Below the pieces are notes generated by a model. That model made no database searches. It was not told where the DNA came from and worked only from the letters and a program-made list of their open reading frames with translations. Positions 1 through 7,499 of a DNA stretch of 64,000 bases are shown in pieces. Every line of letters starts with the position of its first letter. Positions within the stretch are counted from its first letter, which is position 1. The DNA comes from Thermohalobaculum xanthum (lineage in GTDB: Bacteria; Pseudomonadota; Alphaproteobacteria; Rhodobacterales; Rhodobacteraceae). Where the stretch lies: positions 186,001 through 250,000 of the forward strand of contig NZ_JAEHHL010000006.1 of the NCBI RefSeq assembly GCF_016623495.1, given 5' to 3'. The position numbers were made by a program, and so were the translations under genes.

Positions 1-478
1 TGGCAAGGAACACGAGGCGCGTCCGCGGCGTGAGCTCGCGGATCAGCGCGTCGACATCCGTCGTCAGCTCCGCCTCGGGCGCGACCACGGGTGTCGCCCC
101 CGCGGCCAGCGCCGAAAGGCGGTACATCAGGAAGCCATGCTGCGAATAGAGGACCTCGTCGCCGGGGCCCGAATAAGCCTTGCATAGGAGCGCGATGAGC
201 TCGTCCGAGCCTGCGCCACACACGATCCGGCCGGCCTCGAGGCCGTGCGTCTCGGCGATTGCGGCGCGCAGCGCCACAGCGCTTCCGTCGGGATAGAGCG
301 CCAGCCCGTCCGCCGATGCGGCGTAGGCCGCGCGAGCGGCCGGGCTCGGGCCCAAGGGGTTCTCGTTCGAGCTGAGCTTGATCGTGCGGTTCGCCCCGGC
401 CGCATGGCTCTTGCCGCCGACATAGGGGGCAATCTCCATGACGCCCGGACGGGGGCGAATGGTCGGATGTGCGCTCAT
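1..478 (-). CDS. hisC: Histidinol-phosphate aminotransferase, N-terminal part (truncated by window edge)
   Basis: Only the first 159 codons lie in the window; the gene continues beyond base 1. The N-terminus reads [20 protein letters not shown] and is followed by a [13 protein letters not shown] segment, typical of HisC-type class I/II PLP aminotransferases. It goes on with LYPDG and a GAGSDELI segment that contributes to cofactor binding. The family converts imidazole acetol phosphate to histidinol phosphate with glutamate as amino donor in the cytosol; many alphaproteobacterial homologues also accept aromatic substrates. The Schiff-base lysine lies outside the window, so activity cannot be judged. 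ATG at 478-476 is the first good start; a perfect 8-bp inverted repeat lies about 50 bases upstream. Confidence 0.88.
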   Translation of the reverse strand, partial: MSAHPTIRPRPGVMEIAPYVGGKSHAAGANRTIKLSSNENPLGPSPAARAAYAASADGLALYPDGSAVALRAAIAETHGLEAGRIVCGAGSDELIALLCKAYSGPGDEVLYSQHGFLMYRLSALAAGATPVVAPEAELTTDVDALIRELTPRTRLVFLA

Positions 479-529
479 TTGGTCCTGCCCGTTGGTCTCG
501 CGCGAGAAAGCCTCACTGCTCGCATACAG

Positions 530-548
530 TCTCAAGCGCGGCTTGAGA
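530..548. promoter_or_regulatory. Perfect 8-3-8 inverted repeat upstream of hisC
   Basis: TCTCAAGC and GCTTGAGA flank a 3-base centre (GCG). The repeat sits 52-70 bases before the hisC start and far upstream of the ATPase gene. It could be an operator or a 5'-UTR hairpin for hisC; no T-run follows on either strand, so an intrinsic terminator is less likely. The rest of 479-973 holds no convincing gene. It becomes AT-richer at 661-780, where a promoter-like element lies. Confidence 0.4.
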
Positions 549-710
549 AGGGGGCTGACGCCCAGCCGGGAATCGGGGCGGTCCCGCCATCTGGCTCGCT
601 TCGCTGCGCGCCGACACGCCCACGAGGCGGCGGCCCGACGAAGCCAGGCCCCGACCGGCTCAAATGTGAATCTTGAAAGATGTTTTTCATCAATTGTTAA
701 CACGGATTTC

Positions 711-740
711 TTGACACAGATTCGAGACTTTGGCGAAAAT
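711..740 (+). promoter_or_regulatory. Candidate sigma-70 promoter for the AAA ATPase gene
   Basis: A perfect TTGACA (711-716) is followed after 18 bases by GAAAAT (735-740), in the most AT-rich part of the 495-base gap between hisC and the ATPase gene. The -10 match is poor, but alphaproteobacterial promoters tolerate this when the -35 is strong. It would leave a leader of about 225 bases before the ATG at 974. Confidence 0.35.
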
Positions 741-973
741 GCGCCATAGCTGATCCAAAAATGAACATGGTCTGCGTTCAGCTTGAAGCCACGAACAGTC
801 GCGGGGTGGCGACTCGCCGACGCGTCCGATGGGAGATCGCTCCAGTTCCCGAAGGGCACGCAACGGCAGGGTGACGGCGGGAGAAGCGAGGCTTCCGCCG
901 TCATTCAGGAGGGGAGGGCCGGCGGCCCGTTCACCCGGCGGCGCGTCCGAACCAGAAGGGGTAGGGTACGCCG

Positions 974-2299
974 ATGAATCTTGCGTTGAACTTTGAGCAT
1001 GGCGCCGCAGTCAAAGTAATTCCCGCGCCGCGTGCCCCGCAGACACTCGCCGACACCGGTCTTGCCGAGGGCTTCCTTGTCGAACTGATGATGAAGACGA
1101 TCTATCGCCGCGGCCTCGAGCGTGCGAGCGAGATCGCCCGGGCGATGTGCCTGCCCGTGAATGTCGTTGGCGAACTGATCGAGACGGCCAAGGAGAACAA
1201 GCTGATCGACACGCTCGGCCAGCTCGGCGCCTCGGTCACGGCCGAGATGCGCTACGCGATGACCGTCAAGGGCCGCGAATGGGCGCTCGACGCGCTCACC
1301 CAGAGCGAGTGGGTCGGACCCGCCCCCGTTCCGGTCGAGCAGTACAACGCGCAGATCCGGGCACAGTCGATCCGCAACGAGCGGCTGTCCGAAGCGATGC
1401 TGCGCCAGGTGTTCGCGCATCTTACCCTGACCGACGCGATGATGGAGGAGGTCGGCCCGGCGGTTAACTCGTTCTCGGCCGTCCTGCTCTATGGCCCGCC
1501 GGGCAACGGTAAATCCTCGATTGCGCTTGCCGTTTGCGAGGCCTATCGCGACCACATCTACGTGCCGCACGCGATCCTGGTAGAGAAGCAGGTGATCACC
1601 GTCTATGATCCGACCGTGCACACGCCCACCGGCGCCGAGGCCGAGGCGACGGGCGGGGACGGGCTGCGCCGTCACATCGGCTTCGACCCGCGCTACATTC
1701 CCTGCAAGCGTCCGTCGATCACGGCGGGCGGCGAGCTCACGGTCGACATGCTCGACCTGAGCTACAACCCGGTGAGCCGCGTCTACGAGGCGCCCATGCA
1801 GCTCAAGGCTGCCGGCGGCGTGTTCGTCGTGGACGATTTCGGACGCCAGCGCGAGAGCCCGCAGGCGCTCATGAACCGGCTGATCGTTCCGCTCGAAGCA
1901 CGCCTCGACTACCTCGCGCTCCAGACGGGGCGGAAGTTCGAGGTTCCCTTCGACAGCCTCGTCGTGTTCTCGACCAACCTTACCCCGAAGACCCTTGTCG
2001 ATGACGCGGCGCTGCGGCGTATCCGGTACAAGATCTTCGTCGGGCCGCCCGACGAGGCGACGTTCGTGCGGATCTTCGCGCGCACCGCGCGTCGTGCCGG
2101 GCTCGAGCTGGACGAAGGGACGCTGGGCTTCATCATGGCCGAGCTCTACGGCAAACACGAGGATGCGGGGTTCCACGCCTTCCATCCGCGCTTCCTCTGC
2201 GACCAGACGCTCGCGATGTGCACCTATCGAGGGATCCAGCCGCAGTTCACGCAGGACATCCTTCTCAGGGCCTGGCGGAACCTTTTCGTCGACGAGTGA
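974..2299 (+). CDS. AAA+ family ATPase with N-terminal helical domain
   Basis: A 441-residue protein with Walker A GPPGNGKS at 174-181 and Walker B VFVVDDFG at 283-290. A sensor-1-like FSTNL and an arginine-containing ALRRIRYKI segment follow near residues 343-362. The first ~110 residues look alpha-helical and winged-helix-like (LVELMMKTIYRRGLERASEI, then TVKGREWALDAL). The fold is that of MoxR/RuvB-like remodelling ATPases, but I cannot name a family or a substrate. It has no signal peptide or membrane segment, so it is probably cytosolic. It stands alone: hisC is divergent upstream, and a methyltransferase on the other strand lies downstream beyond two hairpins. The upstream Shine-Dalgarno is weak (AAGGGG about 13 bases before ATG), so the start could shift slightly. 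Confidence 0.8.
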   Translation: MNLALNFEHGAAVKVIPAPRAPQTLADTGLAEGFLVELMMKTIYRRGLERASEIARAMCLPVNVVGELIETAKENKLIDTLGQLGASVTAEMRYAMTVKGREWALDALTQSEWVGPAPVPVEQYNAQIRAQSIRNERLSEAMLRQVFAHLTLTDAMMEEVGPAVNSFSAVLLYGPPGNGKSSIALAVCEAYRDHIYVPHAILVEKQVITVYDPTVHTPTGAEAEATGGDGLRRHIGFDPRYIPCKRPSITAGGELTVDMLDLSYNPVSRVYEAPMQLKAAGGVFVVDDFGRQRESPQALMNRLIVPLEARLDYLALQTGRKFEVPFDSLVVFSTNLTPKTLVDDAALRRIRYKIFVGPPDEATFVRIFARTARRAGLELDEGTLGFIMAELYGKHEDAGFHAFHPRFLCDQTLAMCTYRGIQPQFTQDILLRAWRNLFVDE

Positions 2300-2310
2300 G
2301 TTCGATCTAG

Positions 2311-2340
2311 GTGGGGCGGTAAGCCAACGTGCTGCCCCAC
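2311..2340. terminator. Hairpin after the ATPase gene
   Basis: GTGGGGC (2311-2317) pairs with GCCCCAC (2334-2340) and two further pairs extend the stem. It begins 12 bases after the ATPase stop. There is no T-run, so it may be a weak or Rho-assisted terminator, or just a 3'-end-stabilising hairpin. Confidence 0.45.
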
Positions 2341-2369
2341 TCGACCCTAGACTCGACTGAGTTGCCGTC

Positions 2370-2400
2370 GCCGCGCGCCCTTGTCCCTCGGGCGCGCGGC
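2370..2400. terminator. Strong GC hairpin between convergent genes
   Basis: A perfect 11-bp stem: GCCGCGCGCCC (2370-2380) pairs with GGGCGCGCGGC (2390-2400) around a 9-base loop. It lies between the converging ATPase and methyltransferase genes and could stop transcripts from both sides. A T-run is missing on both strands. Confidence 0.5.
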
Positions 2401-2464
2401 TGACGTGCATTTTGCGCCGGTGGGCGCCGCGGGGTGGACGAGGCGCCGATCGCGCGCGGCTTGC

Positions 2465-3244
2465 TCAGGCGCCCGTCCGCATCCGACCGTCGCGTCCCGC
2501 TGCAGGCTTCGGGCGCGGTGGCGCCAGTCCCTCGAGCACGCGCAGCGGGCGGCGGGCGGTCTCCTTCGCGCCACTCGCCGGAGCGATGTAGACAAGCTTC
2601 GTGGCTTCGACCAGAACCACACCGGCCAGCCGCTCGGCATCCAGCCGCGATCCGATCCGCTCCATCGCCGGGGCGAGCCTCAGCCAGAAACGGCGATGGG
2701 AGGGCGGATGGTAGAGCGCCCCGCCATGCCGCTCGGCTGCGAAGCGGTGCTGCGCCAGCGTGCGTTCGAGCTGGCTGACCGAGTAGGGCCGGCCGTATCC
2801 GAATGGCGTCACGTCACGCCGGGCCCAGAGACCGGCGCGGTTCGGCACGATGAACGCCGCACGCCCGCCGGGGGCGAGAACGCGCCAGATCTCGTCCAGC
2901 AGCGCCTGCGGACGCTCGCAGGTCTCGAGGCCATGCACGACCATCAGCCTGTCGACGAAACCGTTGGGCAGGGGCCAGAGCGTCTCTTCGATAAGGGCGG
3001 CATGGTTCGGTCCCTCGTCCGGCCAGGGGCACACGCCCTGCTGCGCCGGCATCAGGCAGAGCACGCGTGCCGATCGCTCGACGAAGGGGCGCATGAAGGG
3101 CGTGGTAAAGCCGAAGCCCGCGACGGTCATTCCCCGCGTGTCCGGCCACAATGTCGCGAGCCGCTCGCGCAGGCTGCGTTGCACCATCCTCCCGAGCGGG
3201 GTGCTGTGATAGAACTTCCGCAGATCGACAACGTCGAGGTGCAT
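2465..3244 (-). CDS. SAM-dependent methyltransferase (class I fold)
   Basis: The chosen start gives 259 residues beginning MHLDVVDLRKFYHSTPLGRM. A Rossmann-like order is visible: TVAGFGFTTPF stands in the glycine-rich SAM-loop position. MVVHGLE is the motif around strand 4, and WRVLAPGGRAAFIVPNR is the typical methyltransferase strand-5 segment. The acceptor substrate is unknown. An upstream ATG at 3259 and a TTG further on are also in frame; 3244 is preferred because the conserved N-terminus begins there, although the purine run GGCGGAG lies very close to it. The gene diverges from gloB 100 bases away, a neighbourhood that gives no firm clue to the substrate. Confidence 0.78.
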   Translation of the reverse strand: MHLDVVDLRKFYHSTPLGRMVQRSLRERLATLWPDTRGMTVAGFGFTTPFMRPFVERSARVLCLMPAQQGVCPWPDEGPNHAALIEETLWPLPNGFVDRLMVVHGLETCERPQALLDEIWRVLAPGGRAAFIVPNRAGLWARRDVTPFGYGRPYSVSQLERTLAQHRFAAERHGGALYHPPSHRRFWLRLAPAMERIGSRLDAERLAGVVLVEATKLVYIAPASGAKETARRPLRVLEGLAPPRPKPAAGRDGRMRTGA

Positions 3245-3344
3245 GGCTCCGCCGAACATATCAGTCGCACGGGCGGCATTGTGCTCCGCGCGCGAGGGGC
3301 TAGTCTGACGGCCCCGAGCCTGAAGGAACGCGAGGAGCTTCGCA

Positions 3345-4112
3345 ATGCCTGTCGAGATCGTCACCGTCCCCTGCCGCGCCGACAATTACGCCTACCTCGT
3401 TAGGGACGAGGCGAGCGGGCAGGTGGCGCTTGTCGACGCCCCGGCCGTCGAGCCGATCGAGAGGGCGCTGGCCGAGCGCGGCTGGGGGCTCGACCAGATC
3501 TGGATCACGCATCACCACGGCGATCACACCGAGGGCGTCGATTCCCTGCGCGCGCGCTTCGGGGCAAAGGTCGTCGGGCATTCGGCCGACCGGGCGCGCC
3601 TCCCGGCCCTCGATGTCGAGATCAGCGAGGGCGAGACGGTCACTTTGGGGGACACGGTCGCGCGCGTGATCGACGTCTCGGGCCATACGATCGGCCACAT
3701 CGCATTCGTCCTCGACGACGTGCCGGCGGCTTTCACGGCCGATAGCCTGATGGCGCTGGGCTGCGGCCGGGTTTTCGAGGGCACGATGCCCATGATGTGG
3801 GCTTCGCTCGGCAAGCTGATGGGCCTGCCGCCTCAGACGCAGATATATTCCGGTCACAATTACGGCGCGGCGAATGGCCGTTTCGCCCTGACGATCGAGC
3901 CGAAGAACAGAGCCCTGCAGGCCAGGATCGCGCGGATCAAGGAGGCCGACGAGGCTGGACACCCGATCGTTCCCGTCACGCTTGCGGAAGAACTCGAAAC
4001 CAACCCCTTCCTGCGTGCGACGACGCCTGAGGTGAAGGCGGCGGTGGATATGGCGGGCGCGCCGGACGCCGAGGTCTTCGCCGAGGTGCGTCGCCGCAAG
4101 GACCGTTTCTGA
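3345..4112 (+). CDS. gloB: Hydroxyacylglutathione hydrolase (glyoxalase II)
   Basis: A 255-residue metallo-beta-lactamase-fold enzyme, normal length for the family. It hydrolyses S-D-lactoylglutathione to D-lactate and glutathione, the second step of methylglyoxal detoxification in the cytosol. The binuclear metal site is complete: THHHGDH at 55-61 supplies H56, H58, D60 and H61. H114 (SGHTIGH), D133 (FTADSL) and H171 (YSGHNY) supply the rest. The C-terminal substrate-binding helical region with NPFLR is present. The gene diverges from the methyltransferase and converges on glgB. An FAD enzyme of the D-lactate/glycolate oxidase family elsewhere in the window (35906-37279) could in principle use its product, but the two are not linked. 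Confidence 0.95.
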   Translation: MPVEIVTVPCRADNYAYLVRDEASGQVALVDAPAVEPIERALAERGWGLDQIWITHHHGDHTEGVDSLRARFGAKVVGHSADRARLPALDVEISEGETVTLGDTVARVIDVSGHTIGHIAFVLDDVPAAFTADSLMALGCGRVFEGTMPMMWASLGKLMGLPPQTQIYSGHNYGAANGRFALTIEPKNRALQARIARIKEADEAGHPIVPVTLAEELETNPFLRATTPEVKAAVDMAGAPDAEVFAEVRRRKDRF

Positions 4113-4166
4113 ACGGCTCCCGAACCGACAGCGCGCCGTTCCGCGCGGCGTGGTGCGGTCTGGCTG

Positions 4167-6446
4167 CTAGCCGCCCTCGTGCTCGAGAATGACCGTTCCG
4201 AGCGGCGGCAGCGTGAGGACGGCTGAACAGGGCAGGCCATGGCACGGCTGCTCGGTCGCTACGATGGCGCCCATGTTGCCGACACCCGATCCCCCGTAGT
4301 CGCGCGCATCGGTATTGAGGCGCTCGATCCAACGACCCGCCCGCGGCAGGCCGATGCGCCAGCCCTCGTGCGGCGTGGGCGTGAAATTCGACATCACCGC
4401 GACGGGTGGCGCGTCCGGCTCGCCATGCCTGAGCCATGCGAGGACGGATGCCTCGGCCGCGCCGCCATCGATCCACTGGAAACCGTCGGCGCGCGCGTCG
4501 CGCTGATGAAGCGCGGGCGTCGCGCGGTAGAGGCGGTTCAGATCCGCGACGAGACGCCTGACACCGGCGTTCAGCGGGTTCGAGAGCGCGCCCCAGTCCA
4601 GCCCGGCCTCGAAGTTCCACTCGGTCTCCTGGCCGAACTCCGACCCCATGAACAGCAGTTTCTTCCCTGGATGCCCCCACATGAATCCGTAATAGGCGCG
4701 AAGATTGGCGAATTTCTGCCAGCGATCGCCCGGCATTCGCCCCAGGATCGACCGCTTGCCATGGACCACCTCGTCGTGGCTCAGCGGCAGGATGAAACGC
4801 TCGGAAAAGGCATAGTGCAGTCCGAAGGTCATCTTGTTGTGATGCCAGCGGCGATGGACCGGATCTTCCGACATGTAGGACAAGGTGTCGTTCATCCAGC
4901 CCATGTTCCACTTGTAGCCGAAGCCGAGCCCGCCTTCGGCGCAAGGGGCGGTGACGCCGGGCCACGCGGTCGATTCCTCGGCGATCGTCACCGCTCCGGG
5001 CGCATGAGCGGCGACTGCTGAATTGACGCCGCGCAGGAATTCGATGGCCTCGAGGTTCTCGCGTCCGCCGTGAATGTTCGGGGTCCACTCTCCGGCGCGG
5101 CGCGAGTAGTCGCGGTAGAGCATCGAAGCGACGGCATCGACCCTGAGCCCGTCGACATGGTGCTCCTCGAGCCAGAAGAGCGCGTTGGCGATCAGGAAGT
5201 TCGCGACCTCGCGCCGTCCGTAATTGTAGATCAGGGTGTTCCAGTCGGGGTGGAAGCCCTCGCGCGGGTCTGCATGCTCGTAGAGATGTGTGCCGTCGAA
5301 CCTGGCGAGGCCATGGTCGTCGGCCGGGAAATGTCCAGGAACCCAGTCGAGGATGAGGCCAAGATCCGCGGCGTGGCAGGCGTCGACGAAGCGGCGCAAT
5401 CCCTCGGCATCGCCATGGCGCGCCGTGGGCGCAAAGAGCCCGACGGGCTGGTAGCCCCACGAGCCGTCGAAGGGATGCTCCGAGATCGGCAGGAGCTCGA
5501 GGTGGGTGAAGCCCATCTCGGCAGCATAAGGGACAAGCTGATCCGCGAGGTCGTTCCAGTCGGGGAAGCGCGAGCCGCTCTCGCGCCGCCAGGATGCGGC
5601 ATGGACCTCGTAGATCGAGACCGGTGCGGCCGGATCCATGCGCCGCGCGCGCCGCGCCAGCCATTCAGCGTCGCGCCATGCGTGCCCGCGCAAGTCGCGC
5701 ACGATCGACGCCGTCGCTGGCCGCAACTCGGCGCCGAACCCGACCGGGTCCGCCTTCAGCGGCAGCAGCCGGCCATCTGCGCCGACGATTTCGTACTTGT
5801 AGCGTGTGCCCGCCGGAAGCCCCGGAAGGAAGATCTCCCACACGCCGCTCGTGCCCATTGGGCGCATCGCGTGGCGGCGGCCGTCCCACGCGTTGAAGTC
5901 GCCCACAACCGAGACGCGCCGCGCATTCGGCGCCCAGACGGCGAAGGCCGTGCCGTCGACACCTTGATGGCACATGACCCGGGCGCCGAGCGCCGTCCAG
6001 AGCCTGAGATGCGTGCCCTCCCCGATGAAGTGAAGATCCTGGTCGCCGAGGACGGGCTCGAAAGCGTGAGGGTCGGTTTCGATCCAGCTGTCGTCGCCGC
6101 GCCGCGCGGAAAAGCGCCATGACACGGGCGCGGCCGCCAGCCATGCGGCGAAAACCCCTTCGGCGGGGCCCGGCGCAAGCTGAACAATGCTCCGCCCGTC
6201 CGGGGTGATCGCATCAACCGCGTCCGCGCCCGGGATGAAGGCCCGAAGGACATATCCGTCGTCGAGCGGGTGCAGGCCGAGGATGCTGAAGGGGTTGCAG
6301 TGCGTGCCGGAGGCGAGCGCCTCGGCTTGGTCGGGCGGAGTGAGGGCGGCTGGATCGAAGCGCTGGGGGGCGATGACAGGGCTCTCCCTTGGAAACTGCT
6401 CGGGACGCAGGCCGTTCAGCGAAAACTCCGCGCGAGGCGCGCGCAC
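4167..6446 (-). CDS. glgB: 1,4-alpha-glucan branching enzyme
   Basis: A 759-residue GH13 enzyme that makes alpha-1,6 branches in glycogen. Domain order: N1 region (about 45-140), CBM48 (about 160-255, YKYEIVGADGRLLPLKADP), catalytic barrel, C-terminal beta domain. The catalytic triad is intact and correctly spaced: nucleophile D437 in GLRVDAV, acid/base E490 in TIAEES, and D558 in LSHDEVVHG. GTG at 6446 is the only ATG, GTG or TTG start in the open frame before the conserved GTHCNPF segment; a stop lies upstream. No glgA, glgC, glgP or glgX is present nearby, so this is an isolated glycogen gene here. It diverges from a PPP-type phosphatase, with a 6-3-6 palindrome between them. Confidence 0.95.
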   Translation of the reverse strand: MRAPRAEFSLNGLRPEQFPRESPVIAPQRFDPAALTPPDQAEALASGTHCNPFSILGLHPLDDGYVLRAFIPGADAVDAITPDGRSIVQLAPGPAEGVFAAWLAAAPVSWRFSARRGDDSWIETDPHAFEPVLGDQDLHFIGEGTHLRLWTALGARVMCHQGVDGTAFAVWAPNARRVSVVGDFNAWDGRRHAMRPMGTSGVWEIFLPGLPAGTRYKYEIVGADGRLLPLKADPVGFGAELRPATASIVRDLRGHAWRDAEWLARRARRMDPAAPVSIYEVHAASWRRESGSRFPDWNDLADQLVPYAAEMGFTHLELLPISEHPFDGSWGYQPVGLFAPTARHGDAEGLRRFVDACHAADLGLILDWVPGHFPADDHGLARFDGTHLYEHADPREGFHPDWNTLIYNYGRREVANFLIANALFWLEEHHVDGLRVDAVASMLYRDYSRRAGEWTPNIHGGRENLEAIEFLRGVNSAVAAHAPGAVTIAEESTAWPGVTAPCAEGGLGFGYKWNMGWMNDTLSYMSEDPVHRRWHHNKMTFGLHYAFSERFILPLSHDEVVHGKRSILGRMPGDRWQKFANLRAYYGFMWGHPGKKLLFMGSEFGQETEWNFEAGLDWGALSNPLNAGVRRLVADLNRLYRATPALHQRDARADGFQWIDGGAAEASVLAWLRHGEPDAPPVAVMSNFTPTPHEGWRIGLPRAGRWIERLNTDARDYGGSGVGNMGAIVATEQPCHGLPCSAVLTLPPLGTVILEHEGG

Positions 6447-6485
6447 GGCCGGATCGGATGGTCGCAGATACTAGGGGCTGATGAC

Positions 6486-6500
6486 ATGGATGCAATCCAT
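6486..6500. promoter_or_regulatory. Perfect 6-3-6 palindrome between glgB and phosphatase gene
   Basis: ATGGAT-GCA-ATCCAT lies 40 bases before the glgB GTG and about 150 bases before the phosphatase ATG. It is well placed for an operator controlling one or both divergent genes. Nothing else recognisable was seen in 6447-6652. Confidence 0.35.
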
Positions 6501-6652
6501 GCCGCCATTTCACGCTTGGGCTTCGCTTGCCTTGCGCGACCCTGTATGCGCCGCGCATAATCACGTCGGCCGAGCGGGGAGCGGCCAAGGCTTGGATCTC
6601 GTTTCGGGAAAGCGGATACAGCGCCGTTCCGATGGCGGCAGTGGACGATTGC

Positions 6653-7441
6653 ATGGTGTTTGGACTTATCGACAAGCTGCGAGGCCGGCGCGAGACGGCG
6701 CGGATCGACACCGTCGTCGAGCCGGAGGGACGGATCTACGCGGTTGGCGATGTCCATGGCGCGGCCCTGCTGCTCGAGCGGATGATCGAGCGGATTGCCG
6801 CCGAAAGCCGTGCCGAGGGCGAGCCCGCGACCCTGGTGATGATCGGTGACTACATCGATCGCGGCGATTCGAGCCGGGATGTGCTCGATCTGCTCGCCAA
6901 TCTTGATGCCTGGCCCGAGTTGTCTCCCGTGCTGCTCCAGGGCAACCACGAGGCGATGCTGCTCGACTTCATCGATCGCGGCGCGACACCCTCGCGCTGG
7001 CTCCGTTTCGGAGGGTTGCAGACGCTGCTCAGCTATGGCGTCGGCGGGCTCGGAGTCCTGGGGCCAGCCGCTGACGGCCAGGCCGTCGAGGACCTGAGGG
7101 CCGAGCTTGCCGAGCAGATGGCTGATCATCTCGATCTTCTGCGGGGCCTCAGCCTTTCCCACAGCAGTGGCAATGTGCTCTTCGCCCATGCCGGCGCCGA
7201 CCCGGCGCTTCCGGTCGAAATGCAATCCGATCGCGCGCTGGTCTGGGGAGTGCCGGCTTTTCTCGAGCAGCCGCGAAGCGATGGCCGCTGGGTCGTGCAC
7301 GGGCATTACATCGTGGATGTCGCGCATGCGGCCAACGGGCGGATCGCCATCGACACGGGGGCATACTTCTCGCAGCGCCTGAGCGCGGCGCGGCTTGGCC
7401 CCGGGCAACTCCACTTCCTGACCGAGACCATCGAAGACTGA
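6653..7441 (+). CDS. Metallophosphoesterase, PPP-type serine/threonine phosphatase family
   Basis: With the start at 6653 the protein has 262 residues. The PPP signature is complete: GDVHG (32-36), GDYIDRG (65-71) and GNHE (97-100). These are followed by a FAHAG segment and a late VVHGHY histidine, which together ligate the two metals. Bacterial relatives act on phosphoproteins or on small phosphate compounds; the substrate here is not known. An in-frame ATG at 6632 and a more distant upstream start exist. 6653 is preferred because the conserved part follows directly, but neither site has a clear Shine-Dalgarno. The gene ends against a perfect hairpin facing the wza-like gene. Confidence 0.85.
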   Translation: MVFGLIDKLRGRRETARIDTVVEPEGRIYAVGDVHGAALLLERMIERIAAESRAEGEPATLVMIGDYIDRGDSSRDVLDLLANLDAWPELSPVLLQGNHEAMLLDFIDRGATPSRWLRFGGLQTLLSYGVGGLGVLGPAADGQAVEDLRAELAEQMADHLDLLRGLSLSHSSGNVLFAHAGADPALPVEMQSDRALVWGVPAFLEQPRSDGRWVVHGHYIVDVAHAANGRIAIDTGAYFSQRLSAARLGPGQLHFLTETIED

Positions 7442-7448
7442 ACGAAGA

Positions 7449-7476
7449 ATGGCGCCCCGCCGGGACGGGGCGCCAT
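7449..7476. terminator. Perfect 11-bp hairpin between convergent genes
   Basis: ATGGCGCCCCG (7449-7459) pairs with CGGGGCGCCAT (7466-7476) around a 6-base loop. It begins 8 bases after the phosphatase stop and 24 bases beyond the end of the wza-like gene on the other strand. It is probably a bidirectional terminator, although T-runs are absent. Confidence 0.6.
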
Positions 7477-7499
7477 GGTCCGAAGCAGGCCTGCCGGGG

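Noticed and set aside
783-977. 64-codon frame ending as ATGA at the ATPase start
   Set aside because: The overlap looks like coupling, but it begins at TTG without a ribosome site and the product is an Arg-rich, motif-free string.
905-2410. 501-codon open frame on the minus strand opposite the ATPase gene
   Set aside because: It lies antisense to a gene with intact ATPase motifs and encodes low-complexity Arg/Glu/His-rich sequence, the usual effect of high GC on the complementary strand.
6361-6400. Non-standard ATC start for glgB behind a good GGGAGAG site
   Set aside because: Tempting because the Shine-Dalgarno is better than that of GTG 6446, but initiation at ATC is too rare to call without protein data.
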